Positions 1 through 10,904 of a DNA stretch of 64,000 nt are shown here, piece after piece; the stretch's first letter is position 1; the number at the start of each line of letters is the position of its first letter. This stretch comes from Candidatus Avoscillospira avicola (GTDB lineage: Bacteria; Bacillota; Clostridia; Oscillospirales; Oscillospiraceae), in NCBI GenBank assembly GCA_018712245.1, contig DVHE01000022.1, positions 1 through 64,000 on the forward strand. Reading direction: 5' to 3'. The notes under the pieces were generated by a model. The model was not told where the DNA came from. It saw nothing but the letters and a program-made list of their open reading frames with translations, and did no database searches. The position numbers were made by a program, and so were the translations under genes.

Positions 1-130
1 ATTTCGCCGCTGCCTGCGCCCGCAGGCGCGTTTCGGAGCGCAACCGCCGCTTGCGGCGGCTCTTAGCGCGGAGATGCGGCGAAACTCTGCGAGGCTTGTT
101 TTCCGCTTCCGGAGGTTCTTCGACACGCTG

Positions 131-158
131 AAGCCCGGGCGTTTGCCCGGGCTTTTTT
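131..158. terminator. Rho-independent terminator hairpin
   Basis: AAGCCCGGGC-GTTT-GCCCGGGCTT followed by a T-run. Confidence 0.8.
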
Positions 159-347
159 GGAAAAAAACCGTTGCAGAGCGCGGCGCGTTTGCTGGGTGCA
201 GCAAAAATGACGGGAAAAGCGGTTATCTTGCAAGAATAAGCACGATATTGTGATTGATTATGTTGGTTTTTGTGAGATTGACGAAAAACTTATGAATTTT
301 GCATGAAATCTTGTCAGAACCGCAGGGCGTAACTGCGGTGAATTTAC

Positions 348-376
348 TTGACAATCAGTCTTTGAATATCTATAAT
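348..376 (+). promoter_or_regulatory. Sigma-A type promoter of the LysR gene
   Basis: TTGACA (348-353), 17-nt spacer, TATAAT (371-376). Confidence 0.75.
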
Positions 377-438
377 TAAATACCGATAACAAAATATCGA
401 AAACAGAGCAACTTACGGGTGAAAACGGGAGGAAGGCA

Positions 439-1350
439 GTGAACACCCAGCATTTTCAATATTTGGTGGAAATCGAACGAACCCGTTCCATTTCCCAGGC
501 CGCTAAAAATCTCTTTCTCAGCCAGCCAAATCTCAGCCGCGTGCTTCACGAACTGGAGGAGGATCTGGGATTTGCGATTTTTGAGCGGACAAGCCGCGGC
601 GTTACGCCGACAGACCGCGGCGCCCTCTTTTTGCAATACGCCAGGCGCATTCTGCGAGAGCTGGACAGCATCGAGGCGCTGGGCCGCAGCGGGCCAGTGA
701 AGAGCCGGCTCCGGATATGCTTTCCGCGGTCCGGGCGGTATTTGGATGCGACGGCCCGCTATCTGGCCCAGTGCTGCCAGAGCGGGTCGGTGGACGCGGA
801 AATCCGCGAGTGCCATGCCAGACAGACGCTGGAAATGCTGGATAAAGGCGATACGGAGCTGGGGGTAATCCGGTTCCGCTCGGAATATGAAGACTACTTT
901 CGGGATCAGGCAAGCCTCCGGAGCCTGCAATTTCAGGTGCTGAGGGATTATCGCTATCAGCTGATGATGCACCCGAACCATCCCCTGGCGCAAAAACCGC
1001 AGATTTTCCAATCGGACCTGGAGACGTTTGTGGAGATCGCCCATGGCGATACGTTCCGCCAGTCCGAATCCAGGGGCAGCGAACCGCGGCGGCGGATTTA
1101 CTCGGTGGACCGGCTGGCGCAGGTGTGCCTGCTGCATACCATTCCAGGATCATATATCTGGATTTCGCCGGCCTCGCCGGACGACCTCAGGCACTGGGGC
1201 CTGATTCAGCGGGACTGCTCCGATAATACCGACGTCTATCGAGACGCGCTGCTTCATCGAAAAAGCTATATCCCAACTGATATAGAGAATGGGCTGCTTA
1301 AGATTATTTCCCAGGGTTTCCAGGGAGATTCTATATCGGAAATGATATAG
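439..1350 (+). CDS. LysR family transcriptional regulator
   Basis: N-terminal HTH FQYLVEIERTRSISQAAKNLFLSQPNLSRVLHELEEDLGFAIFERTSRGVTPT; 303 aa. Confidence 0.93.
   Translation: MNTQHFQYLVEIERTRSISQAAKNLFLSQPNLSRVLHELEEDLGFAIFERTSRGVTPTDRGALFLQYARRILRELDSIEALGRSGPVKSRLRICFPRSGRYLDATARYLAQCCQSGSVDAEIRECHARQTLEMLDKGDTELGVIRFRSEYEDYFRDQASLRSLQFQVLRDYRYQLMMHPNHPLAQKPQIFQSDLETFVEIAHGDTFRQSESRGSEPRRRIYSVDRLAQVCLLHTIPGSYIWISPASPDDLRHWGLIQRDCSDNTDVYRDALLHRKSYIPTDIENGLLKIISQGFQGDSISEMI
1266..1350. promoter_or_regulatory. Two identical inverted-repeat operator candidates (CTATATC-N6-GATATAG)
   Basis: 1266-1285 CTATATCccaactGATATAG and 1331-1350 CTATATCggaaatGATATAG; centres 65 bp apart. Confidence 0.7.
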
Positions 1351-1443
1351 CGTTTCCAAAATAAGCATAACTGCTTCGGCAGATTTTTTGCTATACTATG
1401 TAAGATGTAAGAAAAATGTATGAAAACTTAGGAGGGTATTGCA

Positions 1444-2394
1444 ATGAGCAAAATCACAGTCATCGGTGCCGGCAGTGTCGGCGCGGCGATCGCCAACGAT
1501 CTGACCATTCAGGGTATTGCCTCTGAAATCGTCCTGGTGGACATCAACACCCAGAAGGCCAGAGGCGAGGCGCTCGATATTTACCAGGGCGCGCATTTCG
1601 GCACGCCTACCATCGTCCGCCCCGGCGACTATTCCGACGCCGACGGCTCCGATGTGGTCATTATCACTTCCGGCCTGCCCCGGAAACCCGGCCAGACCCG
1701 GCTGGAGCTGGCCCAGTCCAACGTGAACATCATCAAGCAGATCGCGCCGCAGATTGTAGCCCATGCGCCCAATGCCATTTATATCATCGTGTCCAACCCG
1801 GTGGACGTGCTGACTTACGTCTTCCACAAGGTGTCCGGCCTGCCCGAGAACCAGATCATCGGCTCCGGCACCATCCTGGATACCAGCCGTCTCCAGGCGC
1901 AGCTGGCCAGGCAGTTCCACGTGAGCCCCAAGAATGTCCACGCCCACGTCTACGGCGAACATGGCGATTCCTCTTTTGTTCCCTGGTCTCTTGCCCATAT
2001 CTCCAACAATCACATCGACTATTACGCCACCCATTCCCCGGATTCTGAGCGCATTCATTGGACCGGCGATGAGGCGGCCCGGGAGGAAGTGGAGGAATAT
2101 GTCCGCACCTCCGGCGCGCAGGTCATCAAGGACAAGGGAGCCACGTTCTTCGCTGTGGCCATGTCCGTGTGCCACATCTGCAAGTGCATCTTCTCCGGCG
2201 CCGGCACGGCCCTGACGGTCTCCACCATGATGCACGGCGAGTATGGCATCGAGGATGTCTGCCTGAGCGTACTGACCATCGTGGATCGCAACGGCGTCCG
2301 CGGCAAGATCATGAACGCGCTGACCGAGGATGAGGTAGCCAAGCTCCACAACAGCGCGAACCGGCTGAAAGAGGTCATCAGCAACATCGAGTAA
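1444..2394 (+). CDS. L-lactate/malate dehydrogenase family protein (malate specificity predicted)
   Basis: GAGSVGAAIANDL Rossmann motif; SGLPRKPGQTRLEL substrate loop; GEHGDSS catalytic motif; next to fumarase. Confidence 0.9.
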   Translation: MSKITVIGAGSVGAAIANDLTIQGIASEIVLVDINTQKARGEALDIYQGAHFGTPTIVRPGDYSDADGSDVVIITSGLPRKPGQTRLELAQSNVNIIKQIAPQIVAHAPNAIYIIVSNPVDVLTYVFHKVSGLPENQIIGSGTILDTSRLQAQLARQFHVSPKNVHAHVYGEHGDSSFVPWSLAHISNNHIDYYATHSPDSERIHWTGDEAAREEVEEYVRTSGAQVIKDKGATFFAVAMSVCHICKCIFSGAGTALTVSTMMHGEYGIEDVCLSVLTIVDRNGVRGKIMNALTEDEVAKLHNSANRLKEVISNIE

Positions 2395-2424
2395 TCCAAA
2401 ATTTGAGCATTGGGAGGAGTAGCA

Positions 2425-3801
<1,377 letters not shown>

Positions 3802-3811
3802 GGAGGACGCG

Positions 3812-4600
3812 ATGACATATTCCTATTTTCCCGGCTGCACCCTCAAGACCCGGGCCAAGGACCTGGATCGCTGGGGCCGCGAAGCCATGGAGGCGCTGGG
3901 GATTACCCTGGAAGAGCTGCCCGAGTGGCAGTGCTGCGGCGCGGTTTACCCCATTGCCCGGGATGAGATCGCTTTGCGCCTCTCCTCGGTCCGGGCGCTG
4001 GCGGCGGCACGGGATTTGGGCCGGCCCCTGGTCACGCTCTGCTCCGCCTGTCACCACGTCATTAAGCGGGTCAACGGCGATATGCAGCACGATGAGACCA
4101 TCTGCGACCGGGCCAACAATTACTTAAAGCTGGACAATCCCTACCACGGCGAAGCCCAGGTACTGCACTATCTGGAGGTCCTGCGGGACAGCGTGGGCTT
4201 TGACAAGCTCAAAGAAAAGGTGGTCAAGCCCCTGACCGGGCGGAAGATCGGCGCCTATTACGGCTGCCTTCTGCTCCGGCCCAGCAGCGAGCTGGCCTTT
4301 GACGACCCGGAAAATCCCACCATCATCGAGGACTTCCTCCGGGCCATCGGCGCGGAGCCGGTCATTTACGCCCAGCGCAATGAGTGCTGCGGCGGCTATG
4401 TCACCCTGGAGAACCGGGACTTTGCCAAAAAGCGGGTGGCCGCTGTGCTGGATAACGCCGCCGCCCTGGGGGCGGAAGCCTTGGTCACGGCCTGCCCGCT
4501 GTGTATGTACAATCTCAGAGAGAACGGCGGCACCATGCCGATCTATTATTTCACCGAGCTTCTGGCGGAAGCTCTGGGGATCAAGGAGGCGGAGGCATGA
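3812..4600 (+). CDS. hdrB: Heterodisulfide reductase subunit B-like (two CCG domains)
   Basis: YFPGCTLKTRAKD, WQCCGAVYP, CSACHHV, NECCGGYV, CPLCMYNL. Confidence 0.9.
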   Translation: MTYSYFPGCTLKTRAKDLDRWGREAMEALGITLEELPEWQCCGAVYPIARDEIALRLSSVRALAAARDLGRPLVTLCSACHHVIKRVNGDMQHDETICDRANNYLKLDNPYHGEAQVLHYLEVLRDSVGFDKLKEKVVKPLTGRKIGAYYGCLLLRPSSELAFDDPENPTIIEDFLRAIGAEPVIYAQRNECCGGYVTLENRDFAKKRVAAVLDNAAALGAEALVTACPLCMYNLRENGGTMPIYYFTELLAEALGIKEAEA

Positions 4601-4977
4601 GAGACTCCATCGAAACCATCCGCCGGATCTCCGGCGTCAATCCCTTGAAGTGCATGAAGTGCGGCAAATGCACCGCCACCTGTCCCGCTTACGACGAGAT
4701 GGAGTACCATCCCCATCAGTTTGTGGACATGGTGGTCAATGACCGCCTGGAGGAGCTGATGTCCTCCAAGGGAATCTATCTTTGCCTGAGCTGCTTTGCC
4801 TGCATCGAGCGCTGTCCCCGGGGCGTCAAGCCCGGCGCGCTGGTGGAGACCGTCCGGCTGAGCGTCATCCGCCAGCAGGATCAAAACCATCTCAAACCGC
4901 AGGATATTCCCGCGCTGCTGGAGGAGGCCCTGCCCCAACAGGCCGTCACCAGCGCGCTGCGCAAATATAGAAGGTAA
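4597..4977 (+). CDS. hdrC: Heterodisulfide reductase subunit C-like, 4Fe-4S
   Basis: CMKCGKCTATCPA and CLSCFACIERCPRGVKP; ATGA overlap with hdrB. Confidence 0.9.
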   Translation: MRDSIETIRRISGVNPLKCMKCGKCTATCPAYDEMEYHPHQFVDMVVNDRLEELMSSKGIYLCLSCFACIERCPRGVKPGALVETVRLSVIRQQDQNHLKPQDIPALLEEALPQQAVTSALRKYRR

Positions 4978-4988
4978 GGAGGAGAACC

Positions 4989-6980
4989 ATGCAGAGAATT
5001 GGCGTATTTGTGTGCTGGTGCGGCAGCAATATCGCCGCCACCGTGGACGTGGAGGCCGTGGCGGAGGCCCTGTCCCACGAGGCCGGCGTGGTGTTCTCCA
5101 CCAACTACCAGTATATGTGTTCCCAGGCGGGCCAGGAGCTGATCCAGGACACCATCCGCGAGCAAAAGCTCACCGGCGTGGTCATCTGCTCCTGCTCTCC
5201 CCGGATGCACGAGAATACCTTCCGCAAGACCTGTGAGCGGGCTGGCATCAACCCCTATATGGTGGAGATTGCCAACATCCGTGAGCAGTGTTCTTGGATT
5301 CACAAGGACAAGGCCGTCGGTACGGAAAAGGCCATTATTTTGGGCCGGGCCGCCATCGCGAAAGTCCTGCTCAACGCGCCGCTGACCGCCGGCACCAGCC
5401 CCGTGGTCAAGCGGGCGCTGGTCATCGGCGGCGGCATCGCCGGCATCCAGACGGCGCTGGACATCGCCGACGCCGGCTTCCCGGTGGACATCGTCGAGAA
5501 GGAGCCCACCATCGGCGGCAAGATGACCCAGATCGACAAGACCTTCCCGACCCTGGACTGCGCGGCCTGTATCCTCACCCCCAAGATGGTGGACGCCGCC
5601 CAGAACGAGAATATCAAAATCTACGCCTACTCCCAGGTGGAGGCCGTCAAGGGCTTCGTGGGCAACTTCACCGTTACCATCCGCCGCAAGGCCCGGTACG
5701 TGGATGAGACCAAGTGTACCGGCTGCGGCCTCTGCACTGAGAAGTGTCCCCAGAAGAAGGTGCCCAACGCCTTCAACTTAGGGCTGGACACCCGGCGGGC
5801 CATTTACATCCCCTTCGCCCAGGCGGTGCCGAAGATCGCCACCATCGACGCGGACTACTGCACCATGCTCAAAACCGGCAAGTGCGGCGTTTGCTCCAAG
5901 GTCTGCACCGCCGGCGCCATTGACTATAAGCAGCAGGACACCTTGGTGGAAGAGCAGTACGGCGCCATTGTTGTGGCGACGGGCTATAACCCCATCAAGC
6001 TGGACCAGTTCGACGAGTTCGCTTACTCCCAGTCGCCGGACGTGGTGACGTCCCTGGAGCTGGAGCGGCTGATGAACGCGGCCGGCCCCACCGGCGGCAC
6101 GCTGCTGCGGCCCTCGGACAAGACGCACCCCCACACCCTGGTGTTTGTGCAGTGTGTGGGCTCGCGCTGCGACGGCGGCGAGAAGGGCAAGCCCTACTGC
6201 TCCAAGATCTGCTGCATGTACACCGCCAAGCACGCCATGCTGATCCGGGAGAAGTACCCGGACACCGAGGTATACGTCTTCTACATCGACGTCCGTACCC
6301 CCGGCAAGAACTTCGACGAGTTTTACCGCCGGGCTGTGGAGGAGTACGGCGTCCACTACATCAAGGGCATGGTCGGCAAGGTCACGCCCCAGAACGGCAA
6401 GCTCTATGTCCAGGCCGCCGACCTCTTGGGCGGCCAGCAGCTGAAGATCGAGGCCGACATGGTGGTGCTGGCCGCGGCCATCGAGCCGGACAAGTCCGCC
6501 CGGCCTCTGGCGACGATGCTCACCGCCTCCATGGACACCAACGATTTCTTCACCGAGGCGCACCCCAAGCTGCGGCCTGTGGAGAGCCCCACGGCGGGTA
6601 TCTTCCTCTCCGGCGCTTGCCAGGGTCCCAAGGATATCCCCGAGACCGTGGCCCAGGCCGGAGCCGCCGCCAGCAAGGTCATCGGCCTCCTGGTGAAGGA
6701 TCACCTCACCTGCAATCCCTGCGTGGCCGAGAGCAATGAGCTGATGTGCAACGGCTGCTCCGCCTGCGAAAAGGTCTGTCCCTACGGCGCGATTTCCTAC
6801 ATCGACAAGGACTTCCGCGGCCCGGGCCGCACCACGCTCAAGCGGCGGGTGGCCCAGGTCAACCCGGCTGTCTGCCAGGGCTGCGGCGCCTGCACGGTGG
6901 CTTGCCCCTCCGGGGCCATGGACCTCAAGGGCTTCTCCAATGCGCAAATTATGGCGGAGGTGGATGCGATATGCAAGTAA
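4989..6980 (+). CDS. hdrA: Heterodisulfide reductase subunit A-like (FAD, multiple 4Fe-4S)
   Basis: GGGIAGIQTALDIADAGFPVDIVEKEPTIGGKM, CTGCGLCTEKCP, FVQCVGSR, CNGCSACEKVCP, CQGCGACTVACPSGAM. Confidence 0.95.
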   Translation: MQRIGVFVCWCGSNIAATVDVEAVAEALSHEAGVVFSTNYQYMCSQAGQELIQDTIREQKLTGVVICSCSPRMHENTFRKTCERAGINPYMVEIANIREQCSWIHKDKAVGTEKAIILGRAAIAKVLLNAPLTAGTSPVVKRALVIGGGIAGIQTALDIADAGFPVDIVEKEPTIGGKMTQIDKTFPTLDCAACILTPKMVDAAQNENIKIYAYSQVEAVKGFVGNFTVTIRRKARYVDETKCTGCGLCTEKCPQKKVPNAFNLGLDTRRAIYIPFAQAVPKIATIDADYCTMLKTGKCGVCSKVCTAGAIDYKQQDTLVEEQYGAIVVATGYNPIKLDQFDEFAYSQSPDVVTSLELERLMNAAGPTGGTLLRPSDKTHPHTLVFVQCVGSRCDGGEKGKPYCSKICCMYTAKHAMLIREKYPDTEVYVFYIDVRTPGKNFDEFYRRAVEEYGVHYIKGMVGKVTPQNGKLYVQAADLLGGQQLKIEADMVVLAAAIEPDKSARPLATMLTASMDTNDFFTEAHPKLRPVESPTAGIFLSGACQGPKDIPETVAQAGAAASKVIGLLVKDHLTCNPCVAESNELMCNGCSACEKVCPYGAISYIDKDFRGPGRTTLKRRVAQVNPAVCQGCGACTVACPSGAMDLKGFSNAQIMAEVDAICK

Positions 6981-7411
6981 ACGGACAGTTTCAACCGACC
7001 ATTGTGGCCTTTTGCTGCAACTGGTGTTCCTATGCCGGCGCCGATCTCTCCGGCACCAACCGCCTGCAATATCCCGCCAACGTGAAGATCATCCGCATTC
7101 CCTGCTCCTGCCGGCTGAACCCGATGTTCATTCTCCGGGCCTTCCAGCGGGGCGCCGACGGTGTGATCCTCTGCGGCTGCCACCCCGGCGACTGCCACTA
7201 CACCACCGGCAACTACTATGCCCGCCGGAGAATGACGCTCCTCTTCAATATGCTGGAGTATCTGGGCATTGAGCGGGACCGGACCAGGGTGGAGTGGGTC
7301 TCCGCCGCCGAGGGCGCCAAGTTTGCCGCCACCATGAACGACTTTGTCGAGACCATTACCCGTCTGGGCGAGAATAAGAGACTGGAGGATCTGCGATGCA
7401 AGAGCAAGTGA
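6971..7411 (+). CDS. MvhD/FlxD-like hydrogenase iron-sulfur subunit
   Basis: FCCNWCSYAGADLSG, IRIPCSCRLNPMFILRAFQRGADGVILCGCHPGDCHY. Confidence 0.92.
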   Translation: MQVNGQFQPTIVAFCCNWCSYAGADLSGTNRLQYPANVKIIRIPCSCRLNPMFILRAFQRGADGVILCGCHPGDCHYTTGNYYARRRMTLLFNMLEYLGIERDRTRVEWVSAAEGAKFAATMNDFVETITRLGENKRLEDLRCKSK

Positions 7412-8358
7412 GAGCAAAAGCCATTGAGCTGCTGCAAAGCGGAACCTGCGACCGGATTCTCGGCTGGAAAACCGGCGAGTTCTTCTATGACGTGACCCCG
7501 GCGGTGTTCACCACCGTGGAGGAGATCGAAAAGGACCTGGTCTACAACGCCTTTTGCGGCGCGAACTTTTCCAAGTATCTGATTGCCGAGAGCCGCAAGG
7601 GCGGCAAGATCGGCGCGTTCTTGAAGCCCTGCGACACCTACTCCTTCCAGCAGCTTCTGAAGGAGCATCGCATCTGGCGGGAGAATACCTACATCGTGGG
7701 CCTCAGCTGTCCTGGTATGTGCGACATGGACAAGATTCGCGAGGCCGGGATCAAGGGTGTCACCGGCGGCGATTTCACCGGAGAAACCCTCTCCTTTGAG
7801 ACGCTCTACGGGCAGCAGGAGATCGCCCGGGAGGCCGTGCTGGCTGAGCGGTGCAAGTTCTGTAAGAGCAAAAAGCTGGTGATTTTCGACGAGCTGCTGG
7901 GCGAACAGGGCGAAGAGCGGGAAACGGGCCGCTTCGACGAGGTGGAGCGGCTGGAGGCCATGACGGCGGAGGAGCGCTTCGCCTTCTGGCAGCAGGAGCT
8001 CTCCAAGTGCATCCGCTGCAATGCCTGCCGCAATGTCTGTCCTGCGTGCAGCTGCGAAAAGTGCGTCTTCGACAACCCAAAATCCGGCGTGGAGAACAAG
8101 GCTGCCGCCAACAGCTTTGAGGAGCAGCTGTTCCATGTGATTCGGGCTTTCCACGTGGCGGGCCGCTGCACCGACTGCGGCGAATGCTCCCGAGTCTGTC
8201 CGCAGCACATCCCGCTGCATCTCTTAAACCGCAAGTTCATCAAGGATATCAACGAGATCTACGGCCCCTACCAGGCCGGCGCCGATCCCGATACCCGCCC
8301 GCCGCTGCTGAACTTCAACCAGGGCGACCCGGAACCGAAGAGGGGGGATGTAGGATGA
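7396..8358 (+). CDS. FlxC-like / FrhB-like 4Fe-4S protein
   Basis: CIRCNACRNVCPACSCEKC and CTDCGECSRVCPQHIPL; position in Hdr-Flx cluster. Confidence 0.75.
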   Translation: MQEQVRAKAIELLQSGTCDRILGWKTGEFFYDVTPAVFTTVEEIEKDLVYNAFCGANFSKYLIAESRKGGKIGAFLKPCDTYSFQQLLKEHRIWRENTYIVGLSCPGMCDMDKIREAGIKGVTGGDFTGETLSFETLYGQQEIAREAVLAERCKFCKSKKLVIFDELLGEQGEERETGRFDEVERLEAMTAEERFAFWQQELSKCIRCNACRNVCPACSCEKCVFDNPKSGVENKAAANSFEEQLFHVIRAFHVAGRCTDCGECSRVCPQHIPLHLLNRKFIKDINEIYGPYQAGADPDTRPPLLNFNQGDPEPKRGDVG

Positions 8359-9374
8359 AGAAAATCGCCGTTTCCGCGCTGCCGCAGCTGCTGGAGGCCA
8401 TGGCCGCGCAGCAGGCGTTGTATCTGCCGGTCCAGCAGGGGAGAAGTGCCCAGTTCACCCGGTATGAGTCGGGCATGGAGCTTTCCGAAGCCCTCAACAC
8501 GGGCCGCAGTGCCAAGGACCTCTTCTTCCCCCAGGTGGAGAATCTGGTGGACTTCAAGGTGACGGGCAAGGCCATCGAAGTCATTGAGAGCCGGGACGTG
8601 GGCGAGGACTTCATCCTCTTCGGCGTCCGCGCCTGTGACTGCCGCAGCTTTGATATCCTGGATCGTGTCTTCCTGGGAGACCCCAAGGACACCTATTATG
8701 AGAACCGCCGCAGCCACGCCACGGTCATCACCCTGGCCTGCGGCGCGCCGGAGGAGACCTGCTTCTGCACCGTCTTCGGCATCGACCCGGCGGATCCCGC
8801 CGGGGACGTCACCGCCTGGAAGGCGGGCCAGTGGCTGTGCCTCCGGGCCAATACCAAGAAGGGTGAGAAGCTCCTGGCGTCTCTGCCCATGCTACAGAAC
8901 GGCGGCGAGGACGCCGTGGTGGCTGCTCAAGCTGCCATCCACGCCATCACGGAAAAGCTGCCCCTCAAGGACCTGAACCTCACCGGCTTTGACGGCGACC
9001 ACCTGATGGAGAAGTTCAATTCTCCCCAGTGGGCGCAGCTCTCCGAGAGCTGCCTGGGCTGCGGCAGCTGCACCTTCGTTTGCCCCACCTGCCAGTGCTA
9101 CGACATCAAGGACTTCAACACCGGCCATGAGATCAAGCGCTTCCGCTGCTGGGACAGTTGTATGTACTCTGATTTCACCATGATGGCCCACGGCACCAAC
9201 CGCCCCACCCAGCTGGAGCGGTTCCGCCAGCGGTTCATGCACAAGCTGGTCTACTTCCCGGCCAATAATGAGGGGATTTATGGCTGCGTCGGCTGCGGTC
9301 GGTGCCTGCAAAAATGCCCCATTTCCATGAACATCGTCAAGGTCATCAAAACACTGGGGGAGGGAGCGCAATGA
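8355..9374 (+). CDS. FlxB-like 4Fe-4S dicluster protein (hydrogenase/sulfite-reductase subunit A-like)
   Basis: FGVRACDCRSFDILDRVF, CLGCGSCTFVCPTCQCYD, CVGCGRCLQKCP; ATG 8355 overlaps the previous gene. Confidence 0.8.
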   Translation: MKKIAVSALPQLLEAMAAQQALYLPVQQGRSAQFTRYESGMELSEALNTGRSAKDLFFPQVENLVDFKVTGKAIEVIESRDVGEDFILFGVRACDCRSFDILDRVFLGDPKDTYYENRRSHATVITLACGAPEETCFCTVFGIDPADPAGDVTAWKAGQWLCLRANTKKGEKLLASLPMLQNGGEDAVVAAQAAIHAITEKLPLKDLNLTGFDGDHLMEKFNSPQWAQLSESCLGCGSCTFVCPTCQCYDIKDFNTGHEIKRFRCWDSCMYSDFTMMAHGTNRPTQLERFRQRFMHKLVYFPANNEGIYGCVGCGRCLQKCPISMNIVKVIKTLGEGAQ

Positions 9375-10204
9375 GTTTGAAACGAGATCCCCTGATTCCC
9401 ATGATCGGCGTCGTCACCGATGTCCGCACCGACACGCCGGACGTCAAGACCTTCCGGGTGGTGGGGCTGGACGGGAAAAAGCCCTTTGCGCATATCCCCG
9501 GCCAGTGCGCGATGCTGAGTATGCCCGGCATTGGCGAGGCGCTGTTCTCCATTACTTCCTCACCCACCAACGAGGATTACTTGGAGTTCTCCATCAAAAA
9601 ATGCGGCTGTGTCACAACCTGGCTCCATGAGATCGAGCCAGGCCAGCAGGTGACTATCCGGGGCCCCTACGGTAACGGTTTCCCGGTGGACACAGAGCTG
9701 AAAGGTAAGGATCTCCTGATCATCGCCGGCGGAATCGGCCTGGCGCCGGTTCGCTCCGTCATCAACTACGTCCGGGCCAACCGGTCAAACTACGGCACGC
9801 TGGATATCGTCTACGGTTCCCGGAGCAAGGAGGACCTGGTGGACTACCAGGAGATATTGGACGAGTGGATGGCCGAGGACGGCATCAACGTCCACTTGAC
9901 CATTGACCGGGAGCAGCCCGATTGGGACGGCCACGTGGGCTTCGTGCCCAACTACGTCAAGGAGCTGAACTTCGACACTTCCAAGACCGTGGTTATGTGC
10001 GGCCCGCCCATCATGATCAAGTTTACCCTGGCCGGCCTGGAGGAGCTGGGCTTTCAGCGGGATCAGGTGTATACCACCTTTGAGCTGAAAATGAAATGCG
10101 CCCTGGGCAAATGCGGCCGGTGCAACATCGGCGACAAGTACGTCTGCAAGGATGGCCCCGTCTTCCGCCTGGATCAGATGACAGAACTGCCGGACGAGTA
10201 TTAA
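9371..10204 (+). CDS. FlxA-like FAD/NAD(P)-binding oxidoreductase (AsrB/HydG type)
   Basis: IAGGIGLAPVRSVINY NAD site; RGPYGNGFP; C-terminal MKCALGKCGRCNIGDKYVCKDGPVF 2Fe-2S motif. Confidence 0.87.
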   Translation: MSLKRDPLIPMIGVVTDVRTDTPDVKTFRVVGLDGKKPFAHIPGQCAMLSMPGIGEALFSITSSPTNEDYLEFSIKKCGCVTTWLHEIEPGQQVTIRGPYGNGFPVDTELKGKDLLIIAGGIGLAPVRSVINYVRANRSNYGTLDIVYGSRSKEDLVDYQEILDEWMAEDGINVHLTIDREQPDWDGHVGFVPNYVKELNFDTSKTVVMCGPPIMIKFTLAGLEELGFQRDQVYTTFELKMKCALGKCGRCNIGDKYVCKDGPVFRLDQMTELPDEY

Positions 10205-10216
10205 GGAGAAATATCG

Positions 10217-10891
10217 ATGGAACAAATGGTGAATGTTTTTCTTTTCGGCAAGCGCTACCAGGTGCCGGCCAGCGCCACCATTATGGAGGCCATGGAGTAT
10301 GCCGGCTATCAGCTGGTCCGGGGCTGCGGCTGCCGCAATGGCTTCTGCGGCGCCTGTGCCACCCTCTACCGAATTGCCGGGGATCGGGAGCTGCACGCGT
10401 GTCTTGCCTGCTCCACCCAGGTGCAGGACAATATGTATGTGGCCACGCTGCCCTTCTTCCCCCTGGTGAAAGAGGTCTATGACATCGAGAAGGTCAAGCC
10501 CACCGAGCAGATTATGATGCAGCTCTATCCCGAAATCTATTCCTGCGTCGGCTGCAACGCCTGCACCAAGGCCTGTCCCCAGAGCCTCAATGTCATGCAG
10601 TACATTGCCTACGCCCAGCGGGGCGAATATGAAAAGTGCGCCGAGGAGTCCTTTGACTGCGTCATGTGCGGCATCTGCTCCTCCCGCTGCCCGGCGGGGA
10701 TTTCCCATCCCCAGGTGGCTATGCTGGCCCGCCGGCTCAATGGTAAGTATCTGGCGCCCCACTGCGACCATCTGGACGCGCGGATCGCGGAGATCGAACG
10801 GGGCGACTATGTGCCGCTGATTGAGGCGCTGATGGAGAAGCCTCTGGAGGAGATCCAGGCGCTCTACAACAACCGCGAGATTGAGAAATAA
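10217..10891 (+). CDS. Fumarate reductase/TfrB-like iron-sulfur protein (2Fe-2S plus two 4Fe-4S, no CCG domain)
   Basis: GCGCRNGFCGACATLYR; CVGCNACTKACPQSL; CVMCGICSSRCPAG. Confidence 0.8.
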   Translation: MEQMVNVFLFGKRYQVPASATIMEAMEYAGYQLVRGCGCRNGFCGACATLYRIAGDRELHACLACSTQVQDNMYVATLPFFPLVKEVYDIEKVKPTEQIMMQLYPEIYSCVGCNACTKACPQSLNVMQYIAYAQRGEYEKCAEESFDCVMCGICSSRCPAGISHPQVAMLARRLNGKYLAPHCDHLDARIAEIERGDYVPLIEALMEKPLEEIQALYNNREIEK

Positions 10892-10904
10892 GGAGGCTGC
10901 AACC

